Assembly: GCA_005503065.1 (NCBI GenBank)
Contig: SCOE01000005.1
Coordinates: 62,001 to 126,000 of the forward strand
Direction: 5' to 3'
DNA length: 64,000 nt
Source: Comamonadaceae bacterium ALPHA2B
Lineage (GTDB): Bacteria > Pseudomonadota > Gammaproteobacteria > Burkholderiales > Burkholderiaceae_C
Shown here: piece after piece, positions 51,753 through 60,617 of the stretch
Layout of the letters: each line of letters opens with the position of its first letter
Numbering within the stretch: the first letter of the stretch is position 1
Program-made: the position numbers and the translations under genes
The notes under the pieces: model-generated
Databases searched by the model: none
The model's input: only the letters and a program-made list of their open reading frames with translations
Told to the model about the DNA's origin: nothing

Positions 51753-53681
51753 CTACCGGCGCGGCTCGCGTGGCGGGCGCGCCTTCGCCCTCTTGCGCAG
51801 GGTCTTCGGCAGGTGTTCCGGTCCGTGGCCGTCCATGTCTGCCAGTTCCCACACGCCGCCCACGGCCAGCGTGATGGCATGCGCACTGTTGATGAGGCCG
51901 ATGTGCGAGAAGGCCTGCGGGAAGTTGCCCAGCTGCCGGCCGCTGGCGGGGTCGTATTCCTCGGCGAAGAGACCCAGGTCGTTGCCCAGTGCCAGCAGTC
52001 GCTTGAACAGGGCCCGGGCCTTGCGCAGCCGGCCCATGGCCGCGTAGACGTTCACCAGCCAGAAGCTGCAGGCCAGGAAGGCACCTTCGCCGCCCGCCAG
52101 GCCGTCCACGCCCAGTTCGGTGCGGTAGCGGTACACCAGGCCGCCGGAGATCAGTTCGCGCTCGATGCGCGCGATCGTGCCCTGCACCCGCGCGTCGTGG
52201 ATCGGCAGGAAGCCGATCAGCGGGATGAGCAGCAGCGCCGCATCGACCGCGTCGGCACCGTAGTACTGTACGAAGGAATTGCTGGCCGCGTCATAGCCCT
52301 TCGCGAGCACGTCGGCGCGGATGGCATCGCGTGTCTTGCGCCAGTCGTCGACCGGACCGTCGAGGCCGAAGTTCTCCGCGCTCGAGATCATGCGGTCGAA
52401 GGCGAGCCAGCACATGATCTTCGAATGCACGAAGTGGCGCGGCTCGCCGCGCACCTCCCAGAGGCTGCTGTCGGGCTCGCGCCAGAGCGTGGTGAGCTGG
52501 CGCGCGATCGCGCGTTCCAGCGGCCAGACCTTGTCCATGTTCGCCAGGCCTGCCTTGCGCGAGGCGTGGAAGGCGGCGATCACCGAACCGTACACGTCGA
52601 GCTGGCGCTGCACGTGTGCGCCGTTGCCCACGCGCACCGGCCGGCTGCCTTCGAAGCCGGCCAGCCAGTCGAGCTCGAACTCGTTGAGCACGCGCTCGCC
52701 GTGCAGGCCGTACATGATCTGCAGGTCCTCGGGGGAGCCGCCCACCGAGCGCATCAGCCACCAGCGCCATTCGCTGGCCTCGTCGAGGTAGCCCGAGCCG
52801 ATCAGCGCATAGAGCGTGAGCGCGGCATCGCGCAGCCAGCAGAAGCGGTAGTCCCAGTTGCGCGCGCCGCCGGGCTGCTCGGGCAGCGAGGTGGTGGGCG
52901 CCGCCACGATGCCGCCGGTGGGCGCATAGGTCAGGGCCTTGAGCGTGAGCAGCGAGCGCTCCACCGCCTCGCGGTACTCGCCGCGGTAACCGCAGTGCTC
53001 GCTCCAGGCGCGCCAGCGGCGCGTGGTGTGTTCGAGCAGCGAGTAGGCGTCGCGCGTGATCGGCGGCCGTTCGTGCGAGGGGAACCACTCCAGCGCGAAG
53101 GCCATCGACTGGCCTGCGGTGACCGAGAACTCGGCGCAACTGGCGAAGTCCTCGTTCACCAGCGGCACACCCGCCGTGATGCGCACCGCGTCCGGGCCGG
53201 CCACGGCATGGATCGCGCCGTCGACCCGCTGCACCCACGGCACCCATTCGCCGTAGTTGAAGCGGATGCGCAGTTCGGTGCGCAGATCCACCGTGCCCCG
53301 CACGCCGCGCACGATGCGCACCACCTCGTGCGTGCCCTCGCGAGAGGGCTGCGGCATGAAGTCGGTCACCGTCGCCATGCCCCGTGGCGTGTGCCAGGTG
53401 GTTTCCAGCACCATCGTGCCCGGCAGGTAGCGCCGCGTGACACGTGCCTTCGCGTGGCGGGCGCGCAGGCTCCAGTGGCCGTTGCGCTCGTCGCCCAGGA
53501 GGCTGGCGAACATGGCAGCGGCGTCGAATCGGGGCAGGCACAGCCAGTCGATGCTGCCTTCTCGGTGAACGAGCGCGGCACTGTGGGTGGAACTGATGAG
53601 GGCGTAGTCCTCGATGCGGCGGGCCGGTGCCGGCCGGGAGGCAGGGGTTCTGGGTGTGGCGCGCGGCGGTCTGGGGTTCAA
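51753..53681 (-). CDS. Glycoside hydrolase family 15 protein (glucoamylase/trehalase-like)
   Basis: About 642 aa from TTG 53681, which has GGAG ten bases upstream; ATG 53768 is an alternative. IEDYALISSTHSAALVHREG, SIDWLCLPRFDAAAMFASLL and GGARNWDYRFCWLRDAALTL are hallmark GH15 segments, and ELISGGLVYRYRTELGVDGL with GGEGAFLACSFWLVNVYA lies near the C-terminus. Bacterial members hydrolyse trehalose or short alpha-glucans. No signal peptide is seen, so it is probably cytoplasmic. Confidence 0.88.
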   Translation of the reverse strand: MNPRPPRATPRTPASRPAPARRIEDYALISSTHSAALVHREGSIDWLCLPRFDAAAMFASLLGDERNGHWSLRARHAKARVTRRYLPGTMVLETTWHTPRGMATVTDFMPQPSREGTHEVVRIVRGVRGTVDLRTELRIRFNYGEWVPWVQRVDGAIHAVAGPDAVRITAGVPLVNEDFASCAEFSVTAGQSMAFALEWFPSHERPPITRDAYSLLEHTTRRWRAWSEHCGYRGEYREAVERSLLTLKALTYAPTGGIVAAPTTSLPEQPGGARNWDYRFCWLRDAALTLYALIGSGYLDEASEWRWWLMRSVGGSPEDLQIMYGLHGERVLNEFELDWLAGFEGSRPVRVGNGAHVQRQLDVYGSVIAAFHASRKAGLANMDKVWPLERAIARQLTTLWREPDSSLWEVRGEPRHFVHSKIMCWLAFDRMISSAENFGLDGPVDDWRKTRDAIRADVLAKGYDAASNSFVQYYGADAVDAALLLIPLIGFLPIHDARVQGTIARIERELISGGLVYRYRTELGVDGLAGGEGAFLACSFWLVNVYAAMGRLRKARALFKRLLALGNDLGLFAEEYDPASGRQLGNFPQAFSHIGLINSAHAITLAVGGVWELADMDGHGPEHLPKTLRKRAKARPPREPRR

Positions 53682-53774
53682 CGCGGGATGTCTCCGTGCA
53701 GTCGCGCGTCCGGGGCCCGCGCCATGCGGCGTCGAAGGCGCGAGGTGGGTTCGACGCCAGCCTACCATGGCGCC

Positions 53775-54362
53775 ATGCGCCCTGTGACCCCCTGTGCCGT
53801 GGCCGTGGCCGAGGCCCTGCTGCCCGATCCCTTCTACCTCGCCGTCACGGCCGACCATGCCGAAGACCCGGTGCGCCGTCTGGCGGTGCTGGGTGCGTAC
53901 GTCGACCAGGCCATCGACGAGGCACCGACGGTGGGCTTCTGTACGCATGCCGAGCCCGACGACGCGGGCGCCGCGATCTGGCATCTGCCGCAGCCGCCCG
54001 AGGTGGCTGAGCGCGCCGATGCCGCCAAGCGGGCGCAGCTCGCAAAGCTGCTCGGCCCCCGCGGCCTGGCGAATTACCGGGCCATCGTGGATTTCATGGC
54101 ACCGCATGCGATGCATGCCGTGCCGCCGCAGGCGTGGTATCTCTCGATCGTCGGCATTGCACCGGCGCGGCAGGGGCGCGGCCTGGGAGCCCGATTGCTG
54201 GCGCCGGCGCTCGCCCGCGCCGCGGCGCACGGCCGTCCCTGCTACCTCGAGACCTTCACGCCGCGCAACCTGCCGTTCTACGAGCGGTTGGGATTTCGGC
54301 CGCTGGCGAGGCACCGCGAGCCGGTGACGGGCGCCGACTACTGGATCCTGCTGCGTTCCTGA
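53775..54362 (+). CDS. GNAT-family N-acetyltransferase
   Basis: A 195-aa acetyltransferase. The coenzyme-A motif IAPARQGRGLGARLLAPALA lies near residues 135-154 and is followed by LETFTPRNLPFYERLGFRPL, the usual C-terminal GNAT strand and helix. Substrate unknown. It is divergent from the GH15 gene with starts close together. Confidence 0.82.
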   Translation: MRPVTPCAVAVAEALLPDPFYLAVTADHAEDPVRRLAVLGAYVDQAIDEAPTVGFCTHAEPDDAGAAIWHLPQPPEVAERADAAKRAQLAKLLGPRGLANYRAIVDFMAPHAMHAVPPQAWYLSIVGIAPARQGRGLGARLLAPALARAAAHGRPCYLETFTPRNLPFYERLGFRPLARHREPVTGADYWILLRS

Positions 54363-54388
54363 GCGGCGGCGCAGGACGCGCCATGCGA

Positions 54389-55891
54389 TCACTGCGGCGG
54401 GTTGTCGCCGCGCTGGCGCCGTTGCGCCTGCTGCTGCATCTGCTGCATGCGGGCCTGTGCGGCCTGCTGCTGCTGTTGCTGCTGCTGGTGCATCTGGGCC
54501 TGCTGCGCCTGCTGCTGGGCGCGCTGCTGCATCTGCTGCATCTGCTGTTGCTGCTGTTGTTGATGGCGCATGGCCTGCATCTGCTGCTCACGCATCTGTT
54601 GCTGCATCTGCTGGGCGCGCTGGGCCTCCTGCTGCTGTTGCGCCTGAAGCTGCTGCATCCGGCCTTGCTGCTGCTGCTGGGCCATCTGCGCCTGGCGCGC
54701 CTGCTGGGCTTGTTGGGCCTGGAGCATCTGGGCCTGCTGCTGCCGCGCTGCCTGCGCCTGCTGCTGCGCCAGTTGCTGTTGCTGCGCCTGCTGCTGCATC
54801 TGCTGAGCCTGCAGCAGCGCCTGCGGGTTGCCGCCGGGGCCGAAGCGCGGGCCGCGTTCCATGCGCGGTGGGGGCATCCAGACGTTGTTGTTGAAGACCA
54901 CGGTGGGGCGGTCCCAGCCCGGTGGCCGTCGGTCCGGCCCGCGGTCGCGATCACGCCAACCCGGCCGGCCCCAGTACATGTCCCAGTTGCGCCAGCCCCA
55001 GTCGTGGCGCTGCAGCGCCGAGCTGACGACGATTCCCGTGCCGAAGGCCAGCGCACCGACCACCACCGGGTTCACGCGCTGCGGCTCGGCCCAGTACACC
55101 GGCGGGCTGTATTCGTAGCCGGCGTAATAGGGCACCGGCTCGCCGTAGGCAGCACGCGGGTCGTAGGCGGGAACGTAGACCACGTCGGGCTGCGCCGGTT
55201 CGATGGTGATGTACGTGGGCGGCGGTTCCACGATGACCGGGCCGCCATAGCTCGGCGGCGGCGCGCTGCTCGGGTACATCGGCGGCGCGCTGCTGGCCTG
55301 GGCCACGCGCAACTGCTTGCTGCTCTTGAGTTCGCCGGCCTTCTGCGCGCGCAGGCGCATGACCTGGATGGCGTTCATGACGTCGTTCGGGTCGTTGTAG
55401 TAGGCCTGGCCCAGTGCGGTGGTCCACGGGATGTTGTTGGCCAACTGGTCGAGCGCAGGGCGGAAGGCGGTGAGCGCCTTCACGCTCGGGTCCCAGGGCT
55501 GCTGGTTGGCGGCGTCGGCCAGCGGCCCGCCCTTGAGGCCGGCGTTCTGCTTGAGCCAGCCCTGTGCGGCCGTCACCTGGTCGGGAAAGGTCGACGCGGC
55601 GAGCACCTGGGCGATCAGCTTGTCGGGGTAGAGCGCGATCGGCGCGACCATCTGGTACAGCGCCTCGGCCGTGGGCGGCGTGTAGGCTGCCTGCACCGGC
55701 GCGGCTGCGGGTGCGACGGGCGCCGGCGCAGCCGCTGGTGCAAGGGCGGGTGTGGGTGCCGGCGCGGCGGCCTGGGGCGGGGGCGCCTCGTTGCGGTTGC
55801 ATCCGGCCAGCACCAGGCCGGCCAGTGCGAGGGCGCTGGTGAGCGCAGCACCGCGCGGGGTGCGAAGCGGGGCGTGGGAGGAGCGTTGCAT
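54389..55891 (-). CDS. DUF3300 lipoprotein with long Gln-rich tail
   Basis: A 500-aa lipoprotein (lipobox LAGC after a signal). The DUF3300 domain covers about residues 75-240: LYQMVAPIALYPDKLIAQVL, QGWLKQNAGLKGGPLADAAN and PNDVMNAIQVMRLRAQKAGE. A Pro/Tyr-rich middle follows, then about 150 residues composed mostly of Gln, Met and Ala. The ATG at 55891 has AAGGAA upstream. Function is unknown; the tail may be a coiled-coil or sticky surface segment. Confidence 0.82.
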   Translation of the reverse strand: MQRSSHAPLRTPRGAALTSALALAGLVLAGCNRNEAPPPQAAAPAPTPALAPAAAPAPVAPAAAPVQAAYTPPTAEALYQMVAPIALYPDKLIAQVLAASTFPDQVTAAQGWLKQNAGLKGGPLADAANQQPWDPSVKALTAFRPALDQLANNIPWTTALGQAYYNDPNDVMNAIQVMRLRAQKAGELKSSKQLRVAQASSAPPMYPSSAPPPSYGGPVIVEPPPTYITIEPAQPDVVYVPAYDPRAAYGEPVPYYAGYEYSPPVYWAEPQRVNPVVVGALAFGTGIVVSSALQRHDWGWRNWDMYWGRPGWRDRDRGPDRRPPGWDRPTVVFNNNVWMPPPRMERGPRFGPGGNPQALLQAQQMQQQAQQQQLAQQQAQAARQQQAQMLQAQQAQQARQAQMAQQQQQGRMQQLQAQQQQEAQRAQQMQQQMREQQMQAMRHQQQQQQQMQQMQQRAQQQAQQAQMHQQQQQQQQAAQARMQQMQQQAQRRQRGDNPPQ

Positions 55892-56065
55892 GGCGCGTTC
55901 CTTGTATCGGTCGTCCTTCAACGCCCTGGCCCGCGGGGCCGAGGACCGTCGTGCGGGCGATCCTGTGACGGTTTGCGTCGCAAGACTGCGCCTCGGCCGG
56001 CCCGGCGGATGCCGTCCGCGGACGACAGCCGCTGTAGTCGCCGCAGGCGACCACGCGCCGTGAAT

Positions 56066-56082
56066 GCTATGAATTCAGGAGC
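56066..56082. repeat. Degenerate GCTAT palindrome copy
   Basis: GCTATGAATTCAGGAGC keeps the left arm and centre of the chromosomal palindrome family but has a decayed right arm. It lies between the DUF3300 and DUF3299 genes. Confidence 0.4.
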
Positions 56083-56131
56083 GCCCTGTGCTGGCGGGGC
56101 GGGCGCTTTGGGCCGATTCGGCCTGCGAAAG

Positions 56132-56731
56132 CTACTTCGCGCCGCCGGTGTACTTGGTCACCGTGTCGGCCGTCATGGTGTAGCCGCTGGTGCCCATCAT
56201 CGAGTCGTTGCGCTGCGCCACCAGCTTGCCCGTGACCCACACCGTGTCCATGGCACGGAACTTCGCCGGCGTCTTGGGCCGCACGTGAAGGATCTGGTTG
56301 GCGGGCGGCGGCGGGGTGTGGATGCAGGCGCCGAAGTAGGGCACGAGCAGGAACTCGCTCACCTCGCCCTTGTTCTCCTCCAGCGGCACGATGAAGCCCG
56401 GCAGCTTCACGTTCTGCCCATTCATCTCGGGATTGGTGGGTGCGTTGTTCGACACCTCCTGCATCTTCAGCAGCAACTCGTTGGCGCGCGGGTCGGCGTC
56501 GTCGAGCTTCGAGAGGTCGATGTCCTTGAAGGCCTTGGCCGGGTCCCAGTCCTTGGGCACGAGTTCTTCCCAGGTGATCTGGCGCGGCCCGGTGCTCGGC
56601 TTGGCCGAAGCGCCCTTGCCGCCCAGCGGGTTGGTCGCGGTCGTGGCCTCCGGGGCGGGGCCGGCGGCCAGCGCGGCGGCGGCCACGGCGGTGCCGAGCA
56701 GGGCGAAAAAGGTGGAGCGCAGGGTGTTCAT
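56132..56731 (-). CDS. DUF3299 protein of Zrg-like zinc transport cluster
   Basis: A 199-aa exported protein with a signal peptide ending near AAALAAGPA. The DUF3299 core is visible in ITWEELVPKDWDPAKAFKDI and VKLPGFIVPLEENKGEVSEF, followed by LLVPYFGACIHTPPPPANQI. It lies two bases after the permease gene, so it shares the operon with permease, ATPase and DUF2796 genes. This set resembles the Vibrio zrgABCDE zinc import genes; the exact role of DUF3299 is not established. Confidence 0.78.
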   Translation of the reverse strand: MNTLRSTFFALLGTAVAAAALAAGPAPEATTATNPLGGKGASAKPSTGPRQITWEELVPKDWDPAKAFKDIDLSKLDDADPRANELLLKMQEVSNNAPTNPEMNGQNVKLPGFIVPLEENKGEVSEFLLVPYFGACIHTPPPPANQILHVRPKTPAKFRAMDTVWVTGKLVAQRNDSMMGTSGYTMTADTVTKYTGGAK

Positions 56732-56733
56732 CG

Positions 56734-58065
56734 TCAGATCCTCGGAGACAGGCCGTCGGCCAGCGACAGGCGATAAGCCCGGATGCCGGGCAGCAGGCTG
56801 GCCAGCCAGCCGGCGGCAAGCAGCGCGCCCAGCAGCAGCCATTCGTTCAGTGTAGGGGCCGACAGCTGCAGCGCGAGGCCGTACTGCGCCTGCAACCACG
56901 GCCCCAGCGCGGCGATGCCCAGGGCCGCCAGCAGCGCGCCCAGCAGGACGCCCAGCACGGTGACGATGGCGCCTTCGAGCGCCAGCAGGGCCAGCACATG
57001 GCGCAGGCTCGCGCCGACGGCACGCAGCACGGCCAGTTCGCGCCGCCGCTCGTTGAGCCCGGCCATCACCACCGACACGAGGCCGGCCAGGCTCACGATG
57101 CCCACCAGGCCCGACATCGCGAGCAGCGTCTTCTCGCCCACGCCGATCACCTGCCACAGCTCGTCGAGCGCCACGCCGGGCAGGATGCCCATCAGCGGCT
57201 CCTCGGGGTAGGTCGACACCCAGCGCTGCACCGCGAACACGGCCGCGCGGTTCTTCAGGCCGACCAGCGCGGCCGTGACGTTCTTGGGCGTGAGGTCGAA
57301 CTTGCGCACCTGCTCGGCGCTGATCTTCACGCCGGGCATCGGCGCGCCGCCGACCCATTCGAGGTGGATGGCTTCCATCGCCTCCAGCCCGATGTGCACG
57401 GTGCGGTCGATGGGCGTGCCGGTGCGCTTGAGGATCCCGACCACCGTGAAGGGCTTGTCGGCATGTTCGGGCGTGAGCTCGCCGCTGCCGTGCGCCAGCG
57501 TGATCTGCTTGCCGACGTGGTAGCCCAACTGCTCGGCCACGTCCGCACCCACCACCGCATCGAACAAACCTGTTGGCCCCGAGGATTGGGCTGAGCCCAA
57601 TCCGCCCCCCGAGGGGGGCAAAAAAGCTTGGGGCGGCCCGGCGCTTTTATGGGAGAACACCTTGCCCTCGGCCAGCAACTGCTCGCCGCGCCGCACATGG
57701 TCGAAGTAGGCCGGCGTGGTGGCCACCACCGGAAAGCCGCGGTGCGAATCGCCCAGCGACAGCGGCACCACCCAGGCCACGCCCTTGTGCGCTTCCAGTG
57801 CCTGCACGCTCTTCCAGCTGATGTTGTTGGTCGCGCTGCCGATGTGGAACACCGAGTACAGCAGCAGCTGCGTGCTGCCCGTGCGCGCACCCACGATCAG
57901 GTCGGTGCCCGACACGGCCGAGGCGAAGTTCTCGCGCAGCTCGGTGCGGATGCGCTCCACGCCCAGCAGCAGCAATGTGGCCAGCGCGATCGACAGCACC
58001 GTCAGCGACAGCGTGAAGCGCCGGTTCCAGGCGCTCTTCCAGGCAATGGCGAGGAGGGCGTTCAT
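56734..58065 (-). CDS. FtsX-like ABC permease (Zrg-like)
   Basis: A 443-aa MacB/FtsX-type permease. One N-terminal membrane helix (RFTLSLTVLSIALATLLLLG), a large periplasmic domain and three C-terminal helices, with NERRRELAVLRAVGASLRHV before the second. Residues about 140-165 (SAGPPQAFLPPSGGGLGSAQ) come from a palindromic repeat inserted in frame. With the ATPase upstream it forms an ABC system, probably for zinc by cluster similarity. Confidence 0.82.
   Translation of the reverse strand: MNALLAIAWKSAWNRRFTLSLTVLSIALATLLLLGVERIRTELRENFASAVSGTDLIVGARTGSTQLLLYSVFHIGSATNNISWKSVQALEAHKGVAWVVPLSLGDSHRGFPVVATTPAYFDHVRRGEQLLAEGKVFSHKSAGPPQAFLPPSGGGLGSAQSSGPTGLFDAVVGADVAEQLGYHVGKQITLAHGSGELTPEHADKPFTVVGILKRTGTPIDRTVHIGLEAMEAIHLEWVGGAPMPGVKISAEQVRKFDLTPKNVTAALVGLKNRAAVFAVQRWVSTYPEEPLMGILPGVALDELWQVIGVGEKTLLAMSGLVGIVSLAGLVSVVMAGLNERRRELAVLRAVGASLRHVLALLALEGAIVTVLGVLLGALLAALGIAALGPWLQAQYGLALQLSAPTLNEWLLLGALLAAGWLASLLPGIRAYRLSLADGLSPRI
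57572..57648. repeat. Palindromic element inserted in frame in the permease gene
   Basis: Contains a perfect 10-bp palindrome, GGATTGGGCT against AGCCCAATCC (57583-57603, one central base), and a second stem of seven pairs at 57604-57619 followed by AAAAAA. It adds about 25 residues rich in Gly, Pro and Ser without breaking the frame. Confidence 0.6.
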
Positions 58066-58082
58066 GCGATGCGGAATGCGGA

Positions 58083-58199
58083 CAGCCGAACGCAGAGGGC
58101 GCAAAGATCACGCAGAGGGCGCAGAACAGACAGCCAAATTATTCTCATGGTTTTCTTTTGCGCCCTTCGCGAATCCTCTGCGGCCTCTGCGTTCGGCTG
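58083..58199. repeat. Long inverted repeat between permease and ATPase genes
   Basis: CAGCCGAACGCAGAGG at 58083-58098 is answered perfectly at 58184-58199. CGCAGAGGGCGCA occurs twice at a 20-bp period (58091 and 58111). The unit separates two genes expected to be co-transcribed and could form a large hairpin in the mRNA. Confidence 0.65.
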
Positions 58200-58216
58200 C
58201 CCGATCCCGTATTGAT

Positions 58217-58909
58217 TCACACCAGCACCGAAACCGCCGCCCGGTTGATCTCGGGCAAGAGCACATGGCGCGCGAAGCGGTCGGCGATGCGGCGGTCGTG
58301 GCTGACGAAGACGAGGGCGCTGCCGTTGGCTTCGCAGGCTGCCAGCAGCACGTCGAGGAAGGCCTCGCGCCGGTCCTCGTCGAGGGCGGAGGTGGGCTCG
58401 TCGGCGATGACCAGCTCGGGCCGGCCGATGAGCGCACGCGCAGCGGCCACGCGCTGCTGCTGGCCCACCGACAGCTGCAGGGCGGTGCGCTGCCACAGCT
58501 CGGCGGGCAGGCCCATGCGGGCGAGCAGTTCCTCGGCCTGCGCGCGCGATCCCTGCGCCCGACGGCGCGCCGAGAAGCGGCAGGGCAGCAGCACGTTGTC
58601 CATCACGCTCAGGTAGGGCAGCAGGTTGAACTGCTGGAAGATGTAACCCACGTGCGCCACGCGGCAGCGGTCGCGCGCGCTGCCGCCCATGGCGGCCCAG
58701 TCGTGGCCCAGCAGGCACACGCGCCCGCTGCCGGCCACCAGCACGCCGGCCAGCAGCGACAGCAGCGTGCTCTTGCCGCAGCCGCTGGGGCCGTGCAGGA
58801 ACACGGCCTCGCCGGCGTGCACCTCGAAGCGCTCGATGTCGATGCACGGCGCGGCGGCGCCGGGCCAGGCGAAGCGAAGCTCCTGCGCCTGCAGGACCAC
58901 GGACGTCAT
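58217..58909 (-). CDS. ABC transporter ATP-binding protein (Zrg-like)
   Basis: A 230-aa ATPase of the LolD/MacB group. Walker A GPSGCGKSTLLSLLAG at about residues 40-55, Q-loop VGYIFQQFNLLPYLSVMDN, signature LSVGQQQR and Walker B ELVIADEPTSALDE are intact. It partners the FtsX-like permease downstream, although a 150-bp repeat-bearing gap lies between them. Confidence 0.88.
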   Translation of the reverse strand: MTSVVLQAQELRFAWPGAAAPCIDIERFEVHAGEAVFLHGPSGCGKSTLLSLLAGVLVAGSGRVCLLGHDWAAMGGSARDRCRVAHVGYIFQQFNLLPYLSVMDNVLLPCRFSARRRAQGSRAQAEELLARMGLPAELWQRTALQLSVGQQQRVAAARALIGRPELVIADEPTSALDEDRREAFLDVLLAACEANGSALVFVSHDRRIADRFARHVLLPEINRAAVSVLV

Positions 58910-58981
58910 TGGATAAGCTCCGCGCTATGCGCTGCGGTGCGAGCGCCCTTCGGAGCGGCCGGGCGGAGGCTCATGCGCGCG

Positions 58982-59548
58982 TCACTTGCCCCAGCCGATG
59001 CGCGCGCTGCCCGAGGCGGGGCGCTTCAGGCTGCGCTTGAACTGCCCGTCGGGCGCGGCGATCTCGGCCTCGATCTGGCGCGTGGCGGGAAAGGCCTCGA
59101 ACAGCTGCGTGTCGACGAAGCGCGCCTTGGCCGCATTGGTGCAGTTGAAGGCGAAGGTGGCCTCCAGCTCGGCGTGGCCGTCCTTGTCGGGCTCGGCCTT
59201 GCCCAGGCCGAGCGCGGCCGACTCGAGCTGCACCGGGCCGAGCTTGCAGCCCGCGGCCGGATCGATCTGGAACAGATGGTCGGCCGCACGCAGGCGCGCG
59301 ACCATCTGCTCGACCGCGTTCTTCTCGACGTCGGTGCGCGGCGCGCGCTCGAAGCCCAGCAGGTTGTCCAGCGGCGATTCCATCTCGATCGTGACCGAGG
59401 GACCGTCGACGGCGATGCCGAGTTCGACCTTGCCGTGCACGTGCGCATGCTGGGCGCGCTGCGCCAGGGCCGGGAAGGACAGCAGCAGGGCGCCGGCCGC
59501 GAGCAGCGGGAGGGTGAGGGTGCGGAAGAAGGATCGTGTCATTCGCAT
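58982..59548 (-). CDS. DUF2796 exported metal-binding protein (ZrgA-like)
   Basis: A 188-aa periplasmic protein with a signal peptide ending near PALAQR. HAHVHGKVELGIAVDGPSVT opens the mature part, with a His cluster suited to zinc; CKLGPVQLESAALG and FVDTQLFEAFPATRQIEAEI follow. In zinc-import clusters of the Zrg type a His-rich periplasmic protein delivers the metal. It begins six bases after the sulfurtransferase gene. Confidence 0.78.
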   Translation of the reverse strand: MRMTRSFFRTLTLPLLAAGALLLSFPALAQRAQHAHVHGKVELGIAVDGPSVTIEMESPLDNLLGFERAPRTDVEKNAVEQMVARLRAADHLFQIDPAAGCKLGPVQLESAALGLGKAEPDKDGHAELEATFAFNCTNAAKARFVDTQLFEAFPATRQIEAEIAAPDGQFKRSLKRPASGSARIGWGK

Positions 59549-59554
59549 CAGAGG

Positions 59555-60466
59555 TTAGGGCTGCGGCCCCTGGCGGGTCGGCAGGCCCGGCGTGTTGCTC
59601 CATTCGCTCCAGCTGCCGGCGTACAGGGCGGGGGTGCCCAGGCCGGCGATCTGCATCGCCAGCACGTTGGGCACGGCGCTCACGCCGCTGCCGCAGTGGT
59701 GCACCACGGTGGCGGGATCGCGCCCGGCCAGCAGCGCCTCGAATTCGGCGCGCAGCTGCTCGGCAGGCTTGAAGCGGCCATCGGCCGCCAGGTTGTCGGC
59801 GAAGGGGCGGTTCAGCGCCCCGGGGATGTGACCGGCGATCGGGTCCAGAGGTTCCACCTCGCCGCGGTAACGAGGTGCTGCGCGGGCATCGATGAGGGTC
59901 TGCGCAGGGTCGTCGAGCCCGGCCGCGACCGTCTTCGTGTCGACCAGCCGGACCAGCGGGGCACCGGGCACGAAGTTGGTCTGGAAATGGGCCGGCTCCT
60001 CGCCCGCGTTCACCGGCAGGCCGGCGGCCTGCCAGGCCTGCAGCCCGCCGTCGAGCACGGCCACCGCGTCGTGGCCCATCCACTTGAGCATCCACCACAG
60101 GCGCCCGCAGTAGTTGGCGCCGTTGCGGTCGTAGACCACCGCCTGCATGTCGTTGGACAGGCCCACCGAAGACAGCCAGGCCGCGAACTTCTCGCGGCTG
60201 GGCAGGGGGTGGCGCCCGCCCGAGGCGGGCTTGTCGGCCTCCTGCGCCACCAGCACCTGGCCGTGCGGGCCGGGGTGGCCGTGCCTGGCACTGAGGTCGG
60301 TGTCGAGGTTGGCGTACACCGCGCCCGGGATGTGGGCGTCGAGGTACTGCGCAGGGCCGGCCTCGGGCTTCACGAGGTCGAAGGTGCAGTCGAAGATGCG
60401 CAGCGGCGCCTTGGCATCGGTCAATGCCTGCAGTTGCGAAACGGAGATGAGCGTCGAATGGGTCAT
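59555..60466 (-). CDS. Thiosulfate/3-mercaptopyruvate sulfurtransferase
   Basis: A 303-aa two-domain rhodanese. The active-site loop HHCGSGVSA holds the catalytic cysteine in the second domain; the CGSGV form favours 3-mercaptopyruvate over thiosulfate as sulfur donor. DAHIPGAVYANLDTDLSARH and AGHIPGALNRPFADNLAADG are the domain signatures. It probably heads the transcript that continues into the DUF2796 and ABC genes. Confidence 0.88.
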   Translation of the reverse strand: MTHSTLISVSQLQALTDAKAPLRIFDCTFDLVKPEAGPAQYLDAHIPGAVYANLDTDLSARHGHPGPHGQVLVAQEADKPASGGRHPLPSREKFAAWLSSVGLSNDMQAVVYDRNGANYCGRLWWMLKWMGHDAVAVLDGGLQAWQAAGLPVNAGEEPAHFQTNFVPGAPLVRLVDTKTVAAGLDDPAQTLIDARAAPRYRGEVEPLDPIAGHIPGALNRPFADNLAADGRFKPAEQLRAEFEALLAGRDPATVVHHCGSGVSAVPNVLAMQIAGLGTPALYAGSWSEWSNTPGLPTRQGPQP

Positions 60467-60617
60467 GGCAGGGGGGCTGTGGCAGCGCGCGGCCGGCGCG
60501 CGGCAACCATTGTGCGGGCACCCGCTGTCATTCTGGACAGCGGGGCTTTGGCCGACCTGACTCTCGGAACAACGCCGGACCGCGCCAAGTTCCCTTGGCC
60601 CGGGCGACTCGGGGCGT

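Noticed and set aside
51687-53774. Long plus-strand frame before the GNAT gene
   Set aside because: Antisense to the GH15 gene; only the last 195 codons from ATG 53775 are GNAT-like.
54134-56776. Very long plus-strand frame rich in leucine opposite the DUF3300 gene
   Set aside because: It is the antisense reading of the CAG-rich glutamine tail and GC-rich neighbours. No start site or family motif; the DUF3300 gene on the minus strand has a signal, lipobox and domain.
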